Positions 8,121-17,106 of a stretch of 47,174 bases of DNA are shown here, piece after piece. Numbering within the stretch: position 1 is the stretch's first letter; the number at the start of each line of letters is the position of its first letter. Source of the DNA: JBHHZI01 sp046757965. GTDB taxonomy: Bacteria > Acidobacteriota > Polarisedimenticolia > SMYD01. A model generated the notes under the pieces. It did not search any database. It was not told the DNA's origin and saw only the letters and a program-made list of their open reading frames with translations. The stretch spans positions 1-47,174 of the forward strand of contig JBHHZI010000007.1 in the NCBI GenBank assembly GCA_046757965.1, read 5' to 3'. The translations under genes were made by a program, and so were the position numbers.

Positions 8121-9128
8121 TCAGCCGGCTCCCATCGCCCGCCGGAACGAGGCGATCAGGTCCGCCTCGGCCCGGCGCACCGCGCCATCCACGCCGCCTC
8201 CGGCGTCTCGCGCCCACTCCGCCGTTCTCCCGAGCCACTCCCCGGCCGGCGTGGGTGCCAGACCCAGGCCGTTCTCCGCCCGGGTCGGATCCAGGATCTG
8301 GTCGCGGCGGCAGGAGAACGGGGCGAACAGCGGGCTCGCCCCGCGCCGCTCGATAAAGAGGATGGGAATATCGACGACCTCCGGTTCATCCTGCCCGAGC
8401 GCGGCGGCCAGCCGGTGGAGGAGATCCCGGACCGAGAAGATCTCCCTGCTGGCCACATTGTAGCCACCCGAGGCATCACGGGCGCTCAGCGCTGCCGCCA
8501 CCGCCTCCGCGGCGTCATCGACGTAGAGATGCCGGAAGGAATTGAAGCCGCCGTCGGGCACGGCGATGGGGTCGCCGGCGAGGATGCGCGCTATGTAGCC
8601 GGCGTAGCGGCCGGAGGGATCCCCCGGGCCGGCGACCACGGGAAAGCGCAGGCGCACCGAGCGCATGCGGCCGGCCGCCGCGGCGGCCGCGAAGACCGCC
8701 TCGGCCTCCCGCTTGCCGCACCCGTAGTCGAACTCCACGCTGCCGGGCAGGAGCGGTGTCGGCACCTGCTGCACCAGCGATGACCGCTCGTACTGGTCCT
8801 CGGCAACCGGGTTGGTCCAGTCGCCGGTGCACCAGTAAACGGAGCCGGTGGAGATGAGGACGTACGGACCGGGCAGGCCGGAGAAGGCGGTGACCGCCTT
8901 CTCGGCGGAGGCGGCGGAATAGCAGCGGAAGTCCACCACCGCGTCGATGCTGCGGGCCGCCCGCGCCAGACTGCGAGCATCCTCCCTCTCACCCCGGACC
9001 GACGCACTGCGCGGCACGGCGGTGTGCCCGGAACGGTTGAAGACGGTGACCTCGAGGCCGGCCCGGTCCAGCCGGGCTTCCACGGCCGAGGAGATGAACC
9101 CCCCGCCGCCCAGCAGGAGGACCTTCAC
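8121..9128 (-). CDS. NAD-dependent epimerase/dehydratase (extended SDR)
   Basis: The N-terminus is a Rossmann nucleotide loop (LLLGGGGFISSAV). The catalytic set of extended SDRs is visible: Ser in ISTGSVYW and the pair Y-x3-K in YGCGKREAE. The C-terminal half has the FRHLYVDDAAEAV segment common to nucleotide-sugar epimerases. The GTG start at 9128 overlaps the stop of the lyase gene (GTGA), so both are translated together. The substrate cannot be read; a sugar or sugar acid is likely given the lyase partner. The ABC genes follow after about 60 bases on the same strand. Confidence 0.82.
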   Translation of the reverse strand: MKVLLLGGGGFISSAVEARLDRAGLEVTVFNRSGHTAVPRSASVRGEREDARSLARAARSIDAVVDFRCYSAASAEKAVTAFSGLPGPYVLISTGSVYWCTGDWTNPVAEDQYERSSLVQQVPTPLLPGSVEFDYGCGKREAEAVFAAAAAAGRMRSVRLRFPVVAGPGDPSGRYAGYIARILAGDPIAVPDGGFNSFRHLYVDDAAEAVAAALSARDASGGYNVASREIFSVRDLLHRLAAALGQDEPEVVDIPILFIERRGASPLFAPFSCRRDQILDPTRAENGLGLAPTPAGEWLGRTAEWARDAGGGVDGAVRRAEADLIASFRRAMGAG

Positions 9129-10114
9129 GACACCTCGACAGGATCCCCGAGGCGCGGCCCCAGCGCCAGTTCCTGGTCCTCCGACCAGAGGGCGTGGTCG
9201 AGTTCGGCGCGCAGCTCGGCCCGGGCCGCCTCGTCCAGGGGCTGCAGGGGCGAGCGCGGCTCCCCGCCGAACAGGCCGATCATGTCCAGGGCCGCCTTCA
9301 GGCCGGCGATACCGAAGCGGGTGGTGACCGCCCGGGCGATGGGCGTGAGGCGTTTCTGGATGTGGCGCGCCAGGTCCTGGCTGTTGGACGCCCACGCCGC
9401 CATCAGCGAGCAGGCGAGGCCGGGGACCACGCAGGCCACCGCCAGGATGCCGCCGGCGGCGCCGCACGCCAGGGCGGGATAGAACACCGTGGCGTTGCCG
9501 GCCATCACCCGGAAACCGTCGCCCTTCACCGGCCGGTCGCCCGCCAGGATCTCCACGATGCGGGCCGTGTCCGGGCTCGAGTCCTTGACCCCGGCCACGC
9601 CGGGGTTGGCGGCCAGGGAGGTGACGACCCCCACCGGCATGCCCGGCCCGATATGCGCCGGCACGCTGTAGAGCACCATCGGCACGGCGGCCGCCGCCAG
9701 CACCGCGTCGAAATGGGCCACGAGCGCGGTCTCTCCCAGATGCGGTCGGAAGGCGTTGGGCGGCCGCACGAGCACCGCGCTGGCCCCGGCATCGCCCGCC
9801 CGGCGGACGGCCTCGATGGTCGACGCGGTGGACTCCCGCCCGGCGCCGGCCAGGAGGATGCGGTCCTCGGGAACCACGGCCCGGGCCGCGACGATGAGCG
9901 CCTCGACCTCATCTTCGGTGAGGAACGGCGCCTCGCCGGTGGAACCGGCCACCAGCACACCGGCGATGCGGAACGGCTCACCTCCCAGGCCTGGGTGGCC
10001 GGGGCGCCCTTCCCACGTCAGCCAGCGGACGAGATTGTCACGGAAACGTGCCAGGTCGACCCGACCGTCCGAAAACGGTGTGGGGACCGGCAGGATGACG
10101 CCGGACAGATCCAT
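9125..10114 (-). CDS. Dihydrodipicolinate synthase family lyase (DapA-like)
   Basis: This is a class I aldolase-type TIM barrel of 329 residues. It carries the family landmarks GSTGE (substrate carboxylate loop), the Tyr in VLYSVPAH, and the Schiff-base Lys in GVKDSS. The family covers DapA, N-acetylneuraminate lyase, 4-hydroxy-2-oxoglutarate aldolase and keto-sugar-acid dehydratases. Coupling to an SDR epimerase instead of lysine-pathway genes argues for a sugar-acid or hydroxyproline-type substrate over DapA itself. The start at 10114 has GAGAGGA about 9 bases upstream. Confidence 0.82.
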   Translation of the reverse strand: MDLSGVILPVPTPFSDGRVDLARFRDNLVRWLTWEGRPGHPGLGGEPFRIAGVLVAGSTGEAPFLTEDEVEALIVAARAVVPEDRILLAGAGRESTASTIEAVRRAGDAGASAVLVRPPNAFRPHLGETALVAHFDAVLAAAAVPMVLYSVPAHIGPGMPVGVVTSLAANPGVAGVKDSSPDTARIVEILAGDRPVKGDGFRVMAGNATVFYPALACGAAGGILAVACVVPGLACSLMAAWASNSQDLARHIQKRLTPIARAVTTRFGIAGLKAALDMIGLFGGEPRSPLQPLDEAARAELRAELDHALWSEDQELALGPRLGDPVEVS

Positions 10115-10175
10115 GAATCGGTCCTCTCGCCCTCTCTCCCCCGACGGATCCGATGGCCGGAGCGACCCGGACGTT

Positions 10176-11432
10176 TCAGGAGCGGCCCGGGGGGTCGTCA
10201 TCGGACGGGGGCGGAATGCCGTCGCCCTCGTCGGTGGCCGGGGGAGGAAGATCCCCGGCGTCGTCCGTGTCGCCCTCGTCCGGTGCCGGAGGCGGCGGGG
10301 TCAACGTCTGCGACCGGATGTCCTTCCCCTTGCCGACGGTGAAGCTGTAACCCAGCACGAATTCATTGATGTTCTTGTTGATCTGCTCGTCGAAGTTGCG
10401 GCGAAAGTCCACCCGGACCGACTGGCGCGGTTTCAGCCAGTAGCGCAGGCCGATGCCCGCGGTGTACTGGCTGTTGGTGAGCGAGCGGATCGGGTTGATC
10501 TGACGCTGGCCGTTGTCGACGACCTGACCCGGCGCCACCGTGTAGATCGGCGTGCCGTCACAGATCAGCAGGTCGAGACAGGTGCCCCCTTCCTCTGTCA
10601 GAAAAGGACTGTCATCCGGAAGACCCGGGTCCTCGAGCACGGCCTCCGCTTCCCGGAAGGTCGGCTGGCCGAACGTGAAGGTCAGCGGATTCACCGTCGT
10701 CCGGCTGGCGATGGGAAATGACCGGCCACAGCCCAGATCAAACCCGGAGATCTGTTGTGGATTGTCTGGGGTCCGATCGGGGCTGGACTGCGCATTCGGG
10801 TCACCGTTGAAGATCCGCGCACTGGGGTCCGTGAACACCGTGGCGGTGGCACCGGTGGCACATTCGTTGAATGCCTCCGTGTCCGTATCCAGGGAGTAGA
10901 CGCCCCCTCCCAGCTCGAAGTACAGGGTCCATCTCGAGGTGGGGCGATTGTTGAAACTGAAGACGGCGGTGACCGTGCCGCCGAGATAATCGTAGTCGAT
11001 GCTGGTGAGACGATCGTTGATGACCGGGATGACCGCGGCCTGCTCCTGGAGGATGCGCGTTCGCGTGGCCACGGGAAACTGCAGCGCCGGCTCCAGGGTG
11101 AAGACCGATTTGTCGCCGACGCTGGTGGAGCCGGATGCGGCACTCATCTCGACGCCGAAGAAGCGGGTGAAGTTGTATCCGGCCCGGAAACCCAGCGTCA
11201 CGATGGTGCTGTCGAGATTGTCGGGCCGGGTGTTGGGGACCTTGCCGATGAGCGACGACGGCACGGTGTAGCCGAGCACGCTGGGCCCGAAGCCGCCGTC
11301 GAGAAACGCGCCTCCGGCGTTGACCTCGAAGTTCCAGGTGTGTCCGCGCCCCTCGAGCTCGGCGGCGTGGGCCAGGCCACCGGAGAGCAGGACGGCGCCC
11401 AGGGCGGCGACAAGAAATCTTTGGGTCGGCAT
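10176..11432 (-). CDS. Outer-membrane beta-barrel protein
   Basis: The product has a clear signal peptide (MPTQRFLVAALGAVLLSGGLAHA). The mature protein alternates amphipathic strands (FEVNAGGAFLDG, VTLGFRAGYNFTRFFGVEM, WTLYFELGGGVYSL, YTAGIGLRYWLKP, NEFVLGYSFTVG), as in OmpA-like or OMP_b-brl barrels. Four Cys residues lie in the loops (FNECATG, DLGCGRSF, GTCLDLLICDG) and could form disulfides. After the last strand the protein continues with about 50 Pro/Asp-rich residues, which is unusual, because barrels often end on the last strand. It has its own promoter (11533-11562). Confidence 0.75.
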   Translation of the reverse strand: MPTQRFLVAALGAVLLSGGLAHAAELEGRGHTWNFEVNAGGAFLDGGFGPSVLGYTVPSSLIGKVPNTRPDNLDSTIVTLGFRAGYNFTRFFGVEMSAASGSTSVGDKSVFTLEPALQFPVATRTRILQEQAAVIPVINDRLTSIDYDYLGGTVTAVFSFNNRPTSRWTLYFELGGGVYSLDTDTEAFNECATGATATVFTDPSARIFNGDPNAQSSPDRTPDNPQQISGFDLGCGRSFPIASRTTVNPLTFTFGQPTFREAEAVLEDPGLPDDSPFLTEEGGTCLDLLICDGTPIYTVAPGQVVDNGQRQINPIRSLTNSQYTAGIGLRYWLKPRQSVRVDFRRNFDEQINKNINEFVLGYSFTVGKGKDIRSQTLTPPPPAPDEGDTDDAGDLPPPATDEGDGIPPPSDDDPPGRS

Positions 11433-11532
11433 ACAGACTCTCACCTGGCTTCGGGCCGCACGGGCCCGTGACATGAAAATGGACGAGACGCCGGCGGTGG
11501 CGCCCGCCCTCGGCCAATCCGTGAATCGCAGG

Positions 11533-11562
11533 ATTCTATCGCGGGAGAAGCGCCGATTTCAA
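11533..11562 (-). promoter_or_regulatory. Promoter of the outer-membrane barrel gene
   Basis: On the minus strand TTGAAA (11557-11562) and TAGAAT (11533-11538) are separated by 18 bases. The expected leader is about 95 bases before the ATG at 11432. Confidence 0.6.
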
Positions 11563-11590
11563 CACGACAGGGGCCCGCCGCGGCATGGAC

Positions 11591-14500
11591 TCAGCAGCGC
11601 TCCGGGGCCGGATCCTGCGCGGCCCAGGTGGCCGGAACCCGGCCCGTGCGGCCCGCCCGATCCCGGAAGAGCAGGTGACCATGGTCCCGGCCATGGTCGA
11701 ACAACCGGGCGGTGATCTCGACATCCTTGCGGCAGTAGGTCTCCACCAGATCCCAGCGCCCGGTCCGCACCCATTCGAGGCTGGCCAGCCCGTCGCCGCC
11801 CTTGGCCATGCCGAGGGTCGTCTCGGCCAGGTGCCCCAGGCTCAGACGGAAGCCGAGGACCGCGTAGATCTCGTCGAGGAGATCGAGCGTCGGAATGCGG
11901 CCGAAGTCCGCCGGGGCATAGGCCGACAGCACGGTGTAGTCGAACCGGCGAACATTGAAGCCGATCACCCGGCGAGCGGAGAGGAGATCGATGATCAGGT
12001 CCTTGACGTCGGTCTCCCGGTAGGTGGTCCAGACGTCCCGGCCCCGATCCCAGACCACCGCCAGGGCCAGTCCCATGTCCGCGCTATGGCTCCAGCCCCC
12101 CACGTCGTCGGCGCTGCGCAGGGTCTCCAGATCGAAGACCAGATCGCCGCGCGTCTCCTGGCCGGCGCCGCTTCCCGCCTGGCGCCCGCTTTCCGGGCGC
12201 GAGCGGCCGGCCGTCACGCCCCGGCTCCCGGAAACCGGCACCACCGGCTCCGGCATGATCAGTGCCGGGGCGACCGCCGCCGCACCCACCGCCGGTGCCG
12301 GGGCCACCGTTGCATCCGGCGCGGCCGGTTGCGGGGCAGCGGGGTCAGGCATGGCTGTCTTCGGCCCTGTCCGGACGGGCACGGCCGTGTCCGGCGCGGC
12401 CGGCACCGGCGTGCGCCCGGTCAGCACCTCCAGGAGAAACAACGAGGCGGCCTTGTCGAGCGGCCGATTGCCGTTCCCGCACTTGGGCGACTGGACACAC
12501 GACGGACAGCCTTCCTCGCACGGGCAGGCCGCCAGGAACCGCCAGGTGCGGTCCAGCAGCTCGCCGATCCGGACATACCCCTGGCGGGCCAGCCCGATGC
12601 CCCCGGCGTGGCCGTCGTAGATGAAGAAGGCCGGGCCGCCGATCTGGGCGTGATGGGGATAGGAGATGCCGCCGAGATCGAACCGGTCGCAGAGGGCCAG
12701 CAGCGGAAACAGGCCGATGGCGGCGTGCTCCGTGGCGTGAATGCCCCCCATGAAATGCCCGTCGCGCCGGGTGATCTCCGGACCCAGTGAGGGCGGCAAC
12801 TCCACCCACAGGCCGACCGTCTCGAAGGTCGCCGGCGGCAGGTCGAGGGGATGCTCCGAGACGACCTCCCGGGTCGCCAGGCTCCGGCGCGCGAAGCCCC
12901 GGAAGTGGGTCGTGACCTTCAGACGGCCCAGACCGGCCCGGAACGAGCCATGGTCGGCCTGCTCGTGCCGTTCGAGGATCTCCGTCTCCTTCTCGGTGAG
13001 CGGGACGGTGAAGTAGGTCACGCGGGGCGCCGGCTCCGCCTCGACCTGGCCCCGATCGATGTCCAGCTTGCGGACCAGGTAGCTGCGCCCGGCATGCAGG
13101 TAGATCGCCCCGGGATGGCACTCCAGGCGGGCGCGCACCGCGTCGATGGTGCCCAGCCTTCGTCCGCGGCCGCGGTCCCGGATCTCGAAGGTCCCCGCCG
13201 CCGAGCGCAGATGGACATCGCGCTGCGGCGCGCGGCGCAGCGAGTACCACGCCGCCCCGGATTCGTCGGCCACCAGCCGCCCGGTGCGCACCAGCCCGGG
13301 AATCAGGCCGAAGACGTCCGGCCCGTAGCCGGTCGCATCGGCCGCGGTCAGCGGCAGCTCGGCGCCGGCACAGACCAGATGGCCGGCGACAAGGATCGGG
13401 TTGGCGGCATCCACGATGACGCGCTCGTACGGCCGCGAGAAGAACTCGTCGGGATGGGAGAGAAAGTACTGGTCGAGGGCGTCGGGCATGCCGACCAGCA
13501 GCACGAGAGAACCGCGCTCGCTGCGACCGACCCGTCCGATGCGCTGCCAGGACGAGATGATGCTGCCCGGATAGCCGACGAGGACACAGACGTCGAGCCC
13601 GCCGATGTCGATGCCGTGCTCCAGCGCGCTGGTCGAGATGACGCCGAGCAGATCGCCGCTGGCAAGGCGCGCCTCGATGGCCCGTCTCTCCTCCGGCAGG
13701 TAGCCGGCCCGGTAGCTGGCGATGCGGCGTCGCAGCTCCGGGGCCATGCCGGCGGTCCACGAGTGCATCAGCTCCGTGACCCGGCGGGCCTTGGTGAACG
13801 CGATGGTCCGCCGTCCATCCTGCAGGGCGCGAACCAGCAGCCGGGTGGCCACCGTGTATGGACTCATGGTCATGCGGGGGTCGAGAAACACGACATGGCG
13901 TCCCGACCGCGGCGCGCCGGAGCGGTGCACGACTTCGACCTCAGCGGCCAGCAGGTCCCGGCCCAGCCGGGCCGGTTCGCCCACCGTGGCAGACGACGCC
14001 ACGACCACCGGCGACGATCCGTGATACCTGCAGATGCGACGGAGCCGCTGCAGGATGTGGTGGAGATGCGTCCCGAAGACACCGCGGTAGACGTGCATCT
14101 CGTCCACCACCACGAAGCGGAGGTGGGCGAGGAAGGCGTGCCAGTCCCCGTGATGCGGCAGCAACCCCAGGTGGACCATGTCCGGGTTGGTGATCAGGAC
14201 GTGCGGCGGCGAGGCGCGCAGCTTGCGCCGGATCTCCGGTGGCGTGTCGCCATCGTAGATGGCGCATTCCACCGGTTCCGGCCCGTGCAGGTGACCGGCC
14301 AGCCGCGCCAGCGCGGCGCGCTGATCCTGCTCGAGGGCCTTGTAGGGAAACAGGTAGAGGGCCCGCGCCTCGGGCGTGCGCAGACAGGCGTCCAGCACCG
14401 GGATGTTGTAGGCCAGGCTCTTGCCGGAGGCGGTCGGCGTGGCCAGGAGCACGGAGCGCCCGCCGCGCGCATGGGCAATGGCCTCCGCCTGGTGGGTGAA

Positions 14501-14662
14501 GAGACGCTCGATGCCCTCGGTGCGCAGAGCCGCGCCGAGGGACGGGTGCAGGTCGGTGGGCAGCGACACGGTGGCCGCGGGATGCGGCGGCACGTCATGC
14601 CGATGGACGACCTGCCCGGTGAGACCGGTGGCCGCCAGCAACGCCGCCGCGTAGTCCTTCAC
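11591..14662 (-). CDS. DEAD/DEAH helicase fused to a DEDD 3'-5' exonuclease (MrfA-MrfB-like fusion)
   Basis: The 1023-residue protein reads as two enzymes. Residues about 1-740 are a superfamily 2 helicase: motif I TPTASGKS (about 75-82), motif II DEMH (187-190), motif III SSAT, and motif VI region QRIGRVGR. A DUF1998-type region follows, with a four-Cys cluster CPCEEGCPSC...C (about 711-727) as in Bacillus MrfA (YprA). A Pro/Ala-rich linker of about 85 residues leads to an RNase H-like exonuclease (about 835-1000). It has the acidic set D/E in VFDLET, D in GFNVRRFDYT and D in YCRKDVEIT, as in MrfB (YprB). In Bacillus the two are separate proteins that repair mitomycin C damage. The GTG start directly abuts the stop of the upstream dehydrogenase gene (TAGGTG) with no visible ribosome site, so translation is probably coupled. 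Confidence 0.87.
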   Translation of the reverse strand: MKDYAAALLAATGLTGQVVHRHDVPPHPAATVSLPTDLHPSLGAALRTEGIERLFTHQAEAIAHARGGRSVLLATPTASGKSLAYNIPVLDACLRTPEARALYLFPYKALEQDQRAALARLAGHLHGPEPVECAIYDGDTPPEIRRKLRASPPHVLITNPDMVHLGLLPHHGDWHAFLAHLRFVVVDEMHVYRGVFGTHLHHILQRLRRICRYHGSSPVVVASSATVGEPARLGRDLLAAEVEVVHRSGAPRSGRHVVFLDPRMTMSPYTVATRLLVRALQDGRRTIAFTKARRVTELMHSWTAGMAPELRRRIASYRAGYLPEERRAIEARLASGDLLGVISTSALEHGIDIGGLDVCVLVGYPGSIISSWQRIGRVGRSERGSLVLLVGMPDALDQYFLSHPDEFFSRPYERVIVDAANPILVAGHLVCAGAELPLTAADATGYGPDVFGLIPGLVRTGRLVADESGAAWYSLRRAPQRDVHLRSAAGTFEIRDRGRGRRLGTIDAVRARLECHPGAIYLHAGRSYLVRKLDIDRGQVEAEPAPRVTYFTVPLTEKETEILERHEQADHGSFRAGLGRLKVTTHFRGFARRSLATREVVSEHPLDLPPATFETVGLWVELPPSLGPEITRRDGHFMGGIHATEHAAIGLFPLLALCDRFDLGGISYPHHAQIGGPAFFIYDGHAGGIGLARQGYVRIGELLDRTWRFLAACPCEEGCPSCVQSPKCGNGNRPLDKAASLFLLEVLTGRTPVPAAPDTAVPVRTGPKTAMPDPAAPQPAAPDATVAPAPAVGAAAVAPALIMPEPVVPVSGSRGVTAGRSRPESGRQAGSGAGQETRGDLVFDLETLRSADDVGGWSHSADMGLALAVVWDRGRDVWTTYRETDVKDLIIDLLSARRVIGFNVRRFDYTVLSAYAPADFGRIPTLDLLDEIYAVLGFRLSLGHLAETTLGMAKGGDGLASLEWVRTGRWDLVETYCRKDVEITARLFDHGRDHGHLLFRDRAGRTGRVPATWAAQDPAPERC

Positions 14663-15517
14663 CTACGAGGAGTAATCGTGGAACCCGCGCCCGGTCTTGC
14701 GCCCCAGGTGTCCCGCGGCCACCATCTTGCGCAGCAGGGGGCAGGGCCGGTAGCGGGGATCCCCGAGTTCGCGATGCAGGACCTCGAGGATGTCCAGGCA
14801 GACGTCGAGTCCGATGAGGTCGGCCAGTTCCAGCGGTCCCATGGGATGATTCATGCCGAGCTTCATCACCGAGTCGATCGCCTCACGACGCCCGACGCCC
14901 TCCATGAGGGCGAAGATCGCCTCGTTGATCATCGGCATCAGGATGCGATTGGAGACGAAGCCGGGATAGTCCTCCACCTCCACCGGTTCCTTGCCCAGCA
15001 GACGGCACAGTTCCAGCGTCGCAGCCGTAGTGGCATCGGAGGTCGACAGACCGCGGATCACCTCGACGAGTTTCATCACGGGCACGGGATTCATGAAGTG
15101 CATGCCGATGACATCAGCGGGCCGCGAGGTGGCCGCGCCCAGCAGGGTGATCGAGATCGACGACGTGTTGGAGCCGAGGATCACGCCCGGCCGGCAGATC
15201 TCATCGAGTCGCGCGAACACCTTCTGCTTGATGCCGGCGATCTCCGCCACGGCCTCGACCACGAAGTCGCAGGCCGCCAGGGCGTCGATCTCGGTGGCGC
15301 CCTGGATGCGCGCGCGGGCGGCGTCGGCGTCGGCACGCTCGACCCGGCCCTTCGCCACCAGGCGGTCGAGACTGCTGCCGATGCGCCCGATGCCCGCCTC
15401 CAGTGCCTCGGGGGCGACGTCGTGGAGCATCACCTCGTGGGAGCAGGTCGCGAAGACCTGGGCAATGCCCGCGCCCATGGTGCCGGCGCCGATGACACCG
15501 ACGGTCGTGATGCTCAA
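14663..15517 (-). CDS. 3-hydroxybutyryl-CoA dehydrogenase
   Basis: The 284-residue product is the usual length. It has the NAD-binding loop GAGTMGAGIAQ, the acidic end of strand 2 in LHDVAPEAL, the catalytic region with His in GMHFMNPVPVMKLVEV, Glu in EVI, and Asn in PGFVSNRIL. It oxidises or reduces 3-hydroxyacyl-CoA in fatty acid breakdown or butyrate/PHB-type metabolism. The start is a TTG at 15517 that overlaps the thiolase stop (TTGA); no better start fits the conserved N-terminus. Neighbouring thiolase supplies the preceding or following step. Confidence 0.9.
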   Translation of the reverse strand: MSITTVGVIGAGTMGAGIAQVFATCSHEVMLHDVAPEALEAGIGRIGSSLDRLVAKGRVERADADAARARIQGATEIDALAACDFVVEAVAEIAGIKQKVFARLDEICRPGVILGSNTSSISITLLGAATSRPADVIGMHFMNPVPVMKLVEVIRGLSTSDATTAATLELCRLLGKEPVEVEDYPGFVSNRILMPMINEAIFALMEGVGRREAIDSVMKLGMNHPMGPLELADLIGLDVCLDILEVLHRELGDPRYRPCPLLRKMVAAGHLGRKTGRGFHDYSS

Positions 15518-16698
15518 GACGCCCGCTCCACGGCCATGGCCACCGCATTGCCGCCGCCCAGGCACAGGGCGGCGATGCCTCGCCGGGCCTGGCGGTCGAC
15601 CATGGCATGCAGCAGGGTGGTGAGCACGCGCGCGCCGCTGGCGCCGAGGGGATGTCCCAGGGCCACCGCGCCGCCGTTGACGTTGATGCGCTCCGGGTCG
15701 ATCCCCAGGCGCCGTGACAGCGCCACCGACTGCACCGCGAAGGCCTCGTTGAACTCGTACAGGTCCACGTCCGACACGCCCCAGCCGGTCTTCTCCCACA
15801 CCTGCCGGACGGCGCCCTCGGGAGCCATCATCACCAGGCGTGGCTCGATGCCCGAGGTGGCATAGGCCACGATGCGCGCCAGCGGGACCACCGAGAGTTC
15901 CTGCGCGCGGGATGATTCGGCAATGACCAGGGCCGCGGCCCCGTCGTTGAGGCCGGGCGCGTTGCCGGCGGTGACGGTGCCGCCCTTCGCGAACACCGGC
16001 TTCAGGCGGGCGAGGGACTCCAGGCTGGTGTCGCGCCGTATCGCCTCGTCCACCGCGACCCGTGTGACGTCGCCCTTGCGTCCCTGCACCTCGACCGGCA
16101 GGATCTCGGCGCGGAAGCGACCTTCATCCGTCGCCGCCGCCGCGCGGCGATGACTCTCCAGGGCCCAGGCGTCCTGCTCCTCGCGCCCCACATCGAACTC
16201 GTCGGCCACCACCTCGCCGGTGCAGCCCATGTGGTAATCCTCGTAGGCGTCCCACAACCCGTCCCGGATGACGACGTCGACCAGCTCGCCATGCCCCAGG
16301 CGATAACCGGTGCGCGCCTTCTCGATGAGGAACGGGGCGCGCGACATCGACTCCATGCCGCCGGCCGCGATCAGCGTGGCATCCTCCGCCCGGATGGCGG
16401 CGGCAGCCATCATCACCGCCTTCAGCCCCGACCCGCAGACCTTGTTGACCGTCACCGCTGCGACCGCCGGCGGGAGACCGGCCCCGAGCGCTGCCTGGCG
16501 CGCCGGATTCTGCCCGAGGCCGGCCGACAGGACGTTGCCCATGATGACCTCCTCGATGGCCTCGGGGGCCACGCCGGCGCGCTCCACCGCGGCGGCGACG
16601 ACGCGAGAACCCAGCTCGGTGGCCGGCAAGCTCGCGAGCTGCCCGCAGAACCTGCCGATGGGCGTCCGGACGGCGCTCAGGATGACCGCTTCGCGCAT
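15514..16698 (-). CDS. Thiolase (acetyl-CoA C-acetyltransferase)
   Basis: The 394-residue enzyme has the nucleophilic Cys at about 88 (NKVCGSGLKA), the conserved NEAFA loop, the catalytic His in GHPLGASGAR and the second Cys in ALCLGGGNA. It joins two acetyl-CoA or cleaves 3-ketoacyl-CoA. The ATG at 16698 has GGAGGGA about 4 bases upstream. It is coupled to the hydroxyacyl-CoA dehydrogenase gene by a TTGA overlap, so both act in one short acyl-CoA pathway. Confidence 0.93.
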   Translation of the reverse strand: MREAVILSAVRTPIGRFCGQLASLPATELGSRVVAAAVERAGVAPEAIEEVIMGNVLSAGLGQNPARQAALGAGLPPAVAAVTVNKVCGSGLKAVMMAAAAIRAEDATLIAAGGMESMSRAPFLIEKARTGYRLGHGELVDVVIRDGLWDAYEDYHMGCTGEVVADEFDVGREEQDAWALESHRRAAAATDEGRFRAEILPVEVQGRKGDVTRVAVDEAIRRDTSLESLARLKPVFAKGGTVTAGNAPGLNDGAAALVIAESSRAQELSVVPLARIVAYATSGIEPRLVMMAPEGAVRQVWEKTGWGVSDVDLYEFNEAFAVQSVALSRRLGIDPERINVNGGAVALGHPLGASGARVLTTLLHAMVDRQARRGIAALCLGGGNAVAMAVERAS

Positions 16699-16755
16699 GA
16701 TTCCCTCCAGCATCAATGTATCACCGGCCGCCATGCCGGACCGGGAGAAGAGACG

Positions 16756-17106
16756 TCAGCCGGGCGGCCAGGAGAAGGTCCGGCCGCCGAGCAGGTGCAC
16801 GTGGAGGTGAAAGACCGACTGTCCCGCACCGGCCCCGCAGTTGATCACCAGACGGTAGCCAGCGTCCGGGAGACCTCTGTCACGCGCCAGCCGGGCGGCG
16901 GTGGTGAGCAACCGGCCGGCGAGGCTCTCCCGGTCGGGGGTCAGGTCATCGGCGGAGGCGACGTGCTCCCTCGGGACGATCAGCAGGTGGTGGGGAGCCT
17001 GGGCGTTGAGATCGTCGAAGGCCACGACCAGGTCATCCTCGTGGACCTTCGTGCCCAGTTCACCGGCCACGATGCGGCAGAAGATGCAATCCGACGGCGA
17101 CTTCAT
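16756..17106 (-). CDS. HIT family hydrolase (HinT-like)
   Basis: The 116-residue protein has the histidine-triad motif HLHVHLLGGR near the C-terminus and the N-terminal CIFCRIVAGE typical of the HinT branch. HinT proteins hydrolyse purine nucleoside phosphoramidates and acyl-adenylates. Its ATG overlaps the murA stop (ATGA), so it is co-translated with murA; the pairing probably reflects operon economy and not a shared pathway. Confidence 0.92.
   Translation of the reverse strand: MKSPSDCIFCRIVAGELGTKVHEDDLVVAFDDLNAQAPHHLLIVPREHVASADDLTPDRESLAGRLLTTAARLARDRGLPDAGYRLVINCGAGAGQSVFHLHVHLLGGRTFSWPPG

Noticed and set aside
12851..15865. A 1004-codon plus-strand frame opposite the helicase fusion and dehydrogenase genes
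   Set aside because: It is a shadow of GC-rich codon bias; it is rich in Arg, Gln, His and Gly with no motif, while the minus strand carries complete enzyme families.
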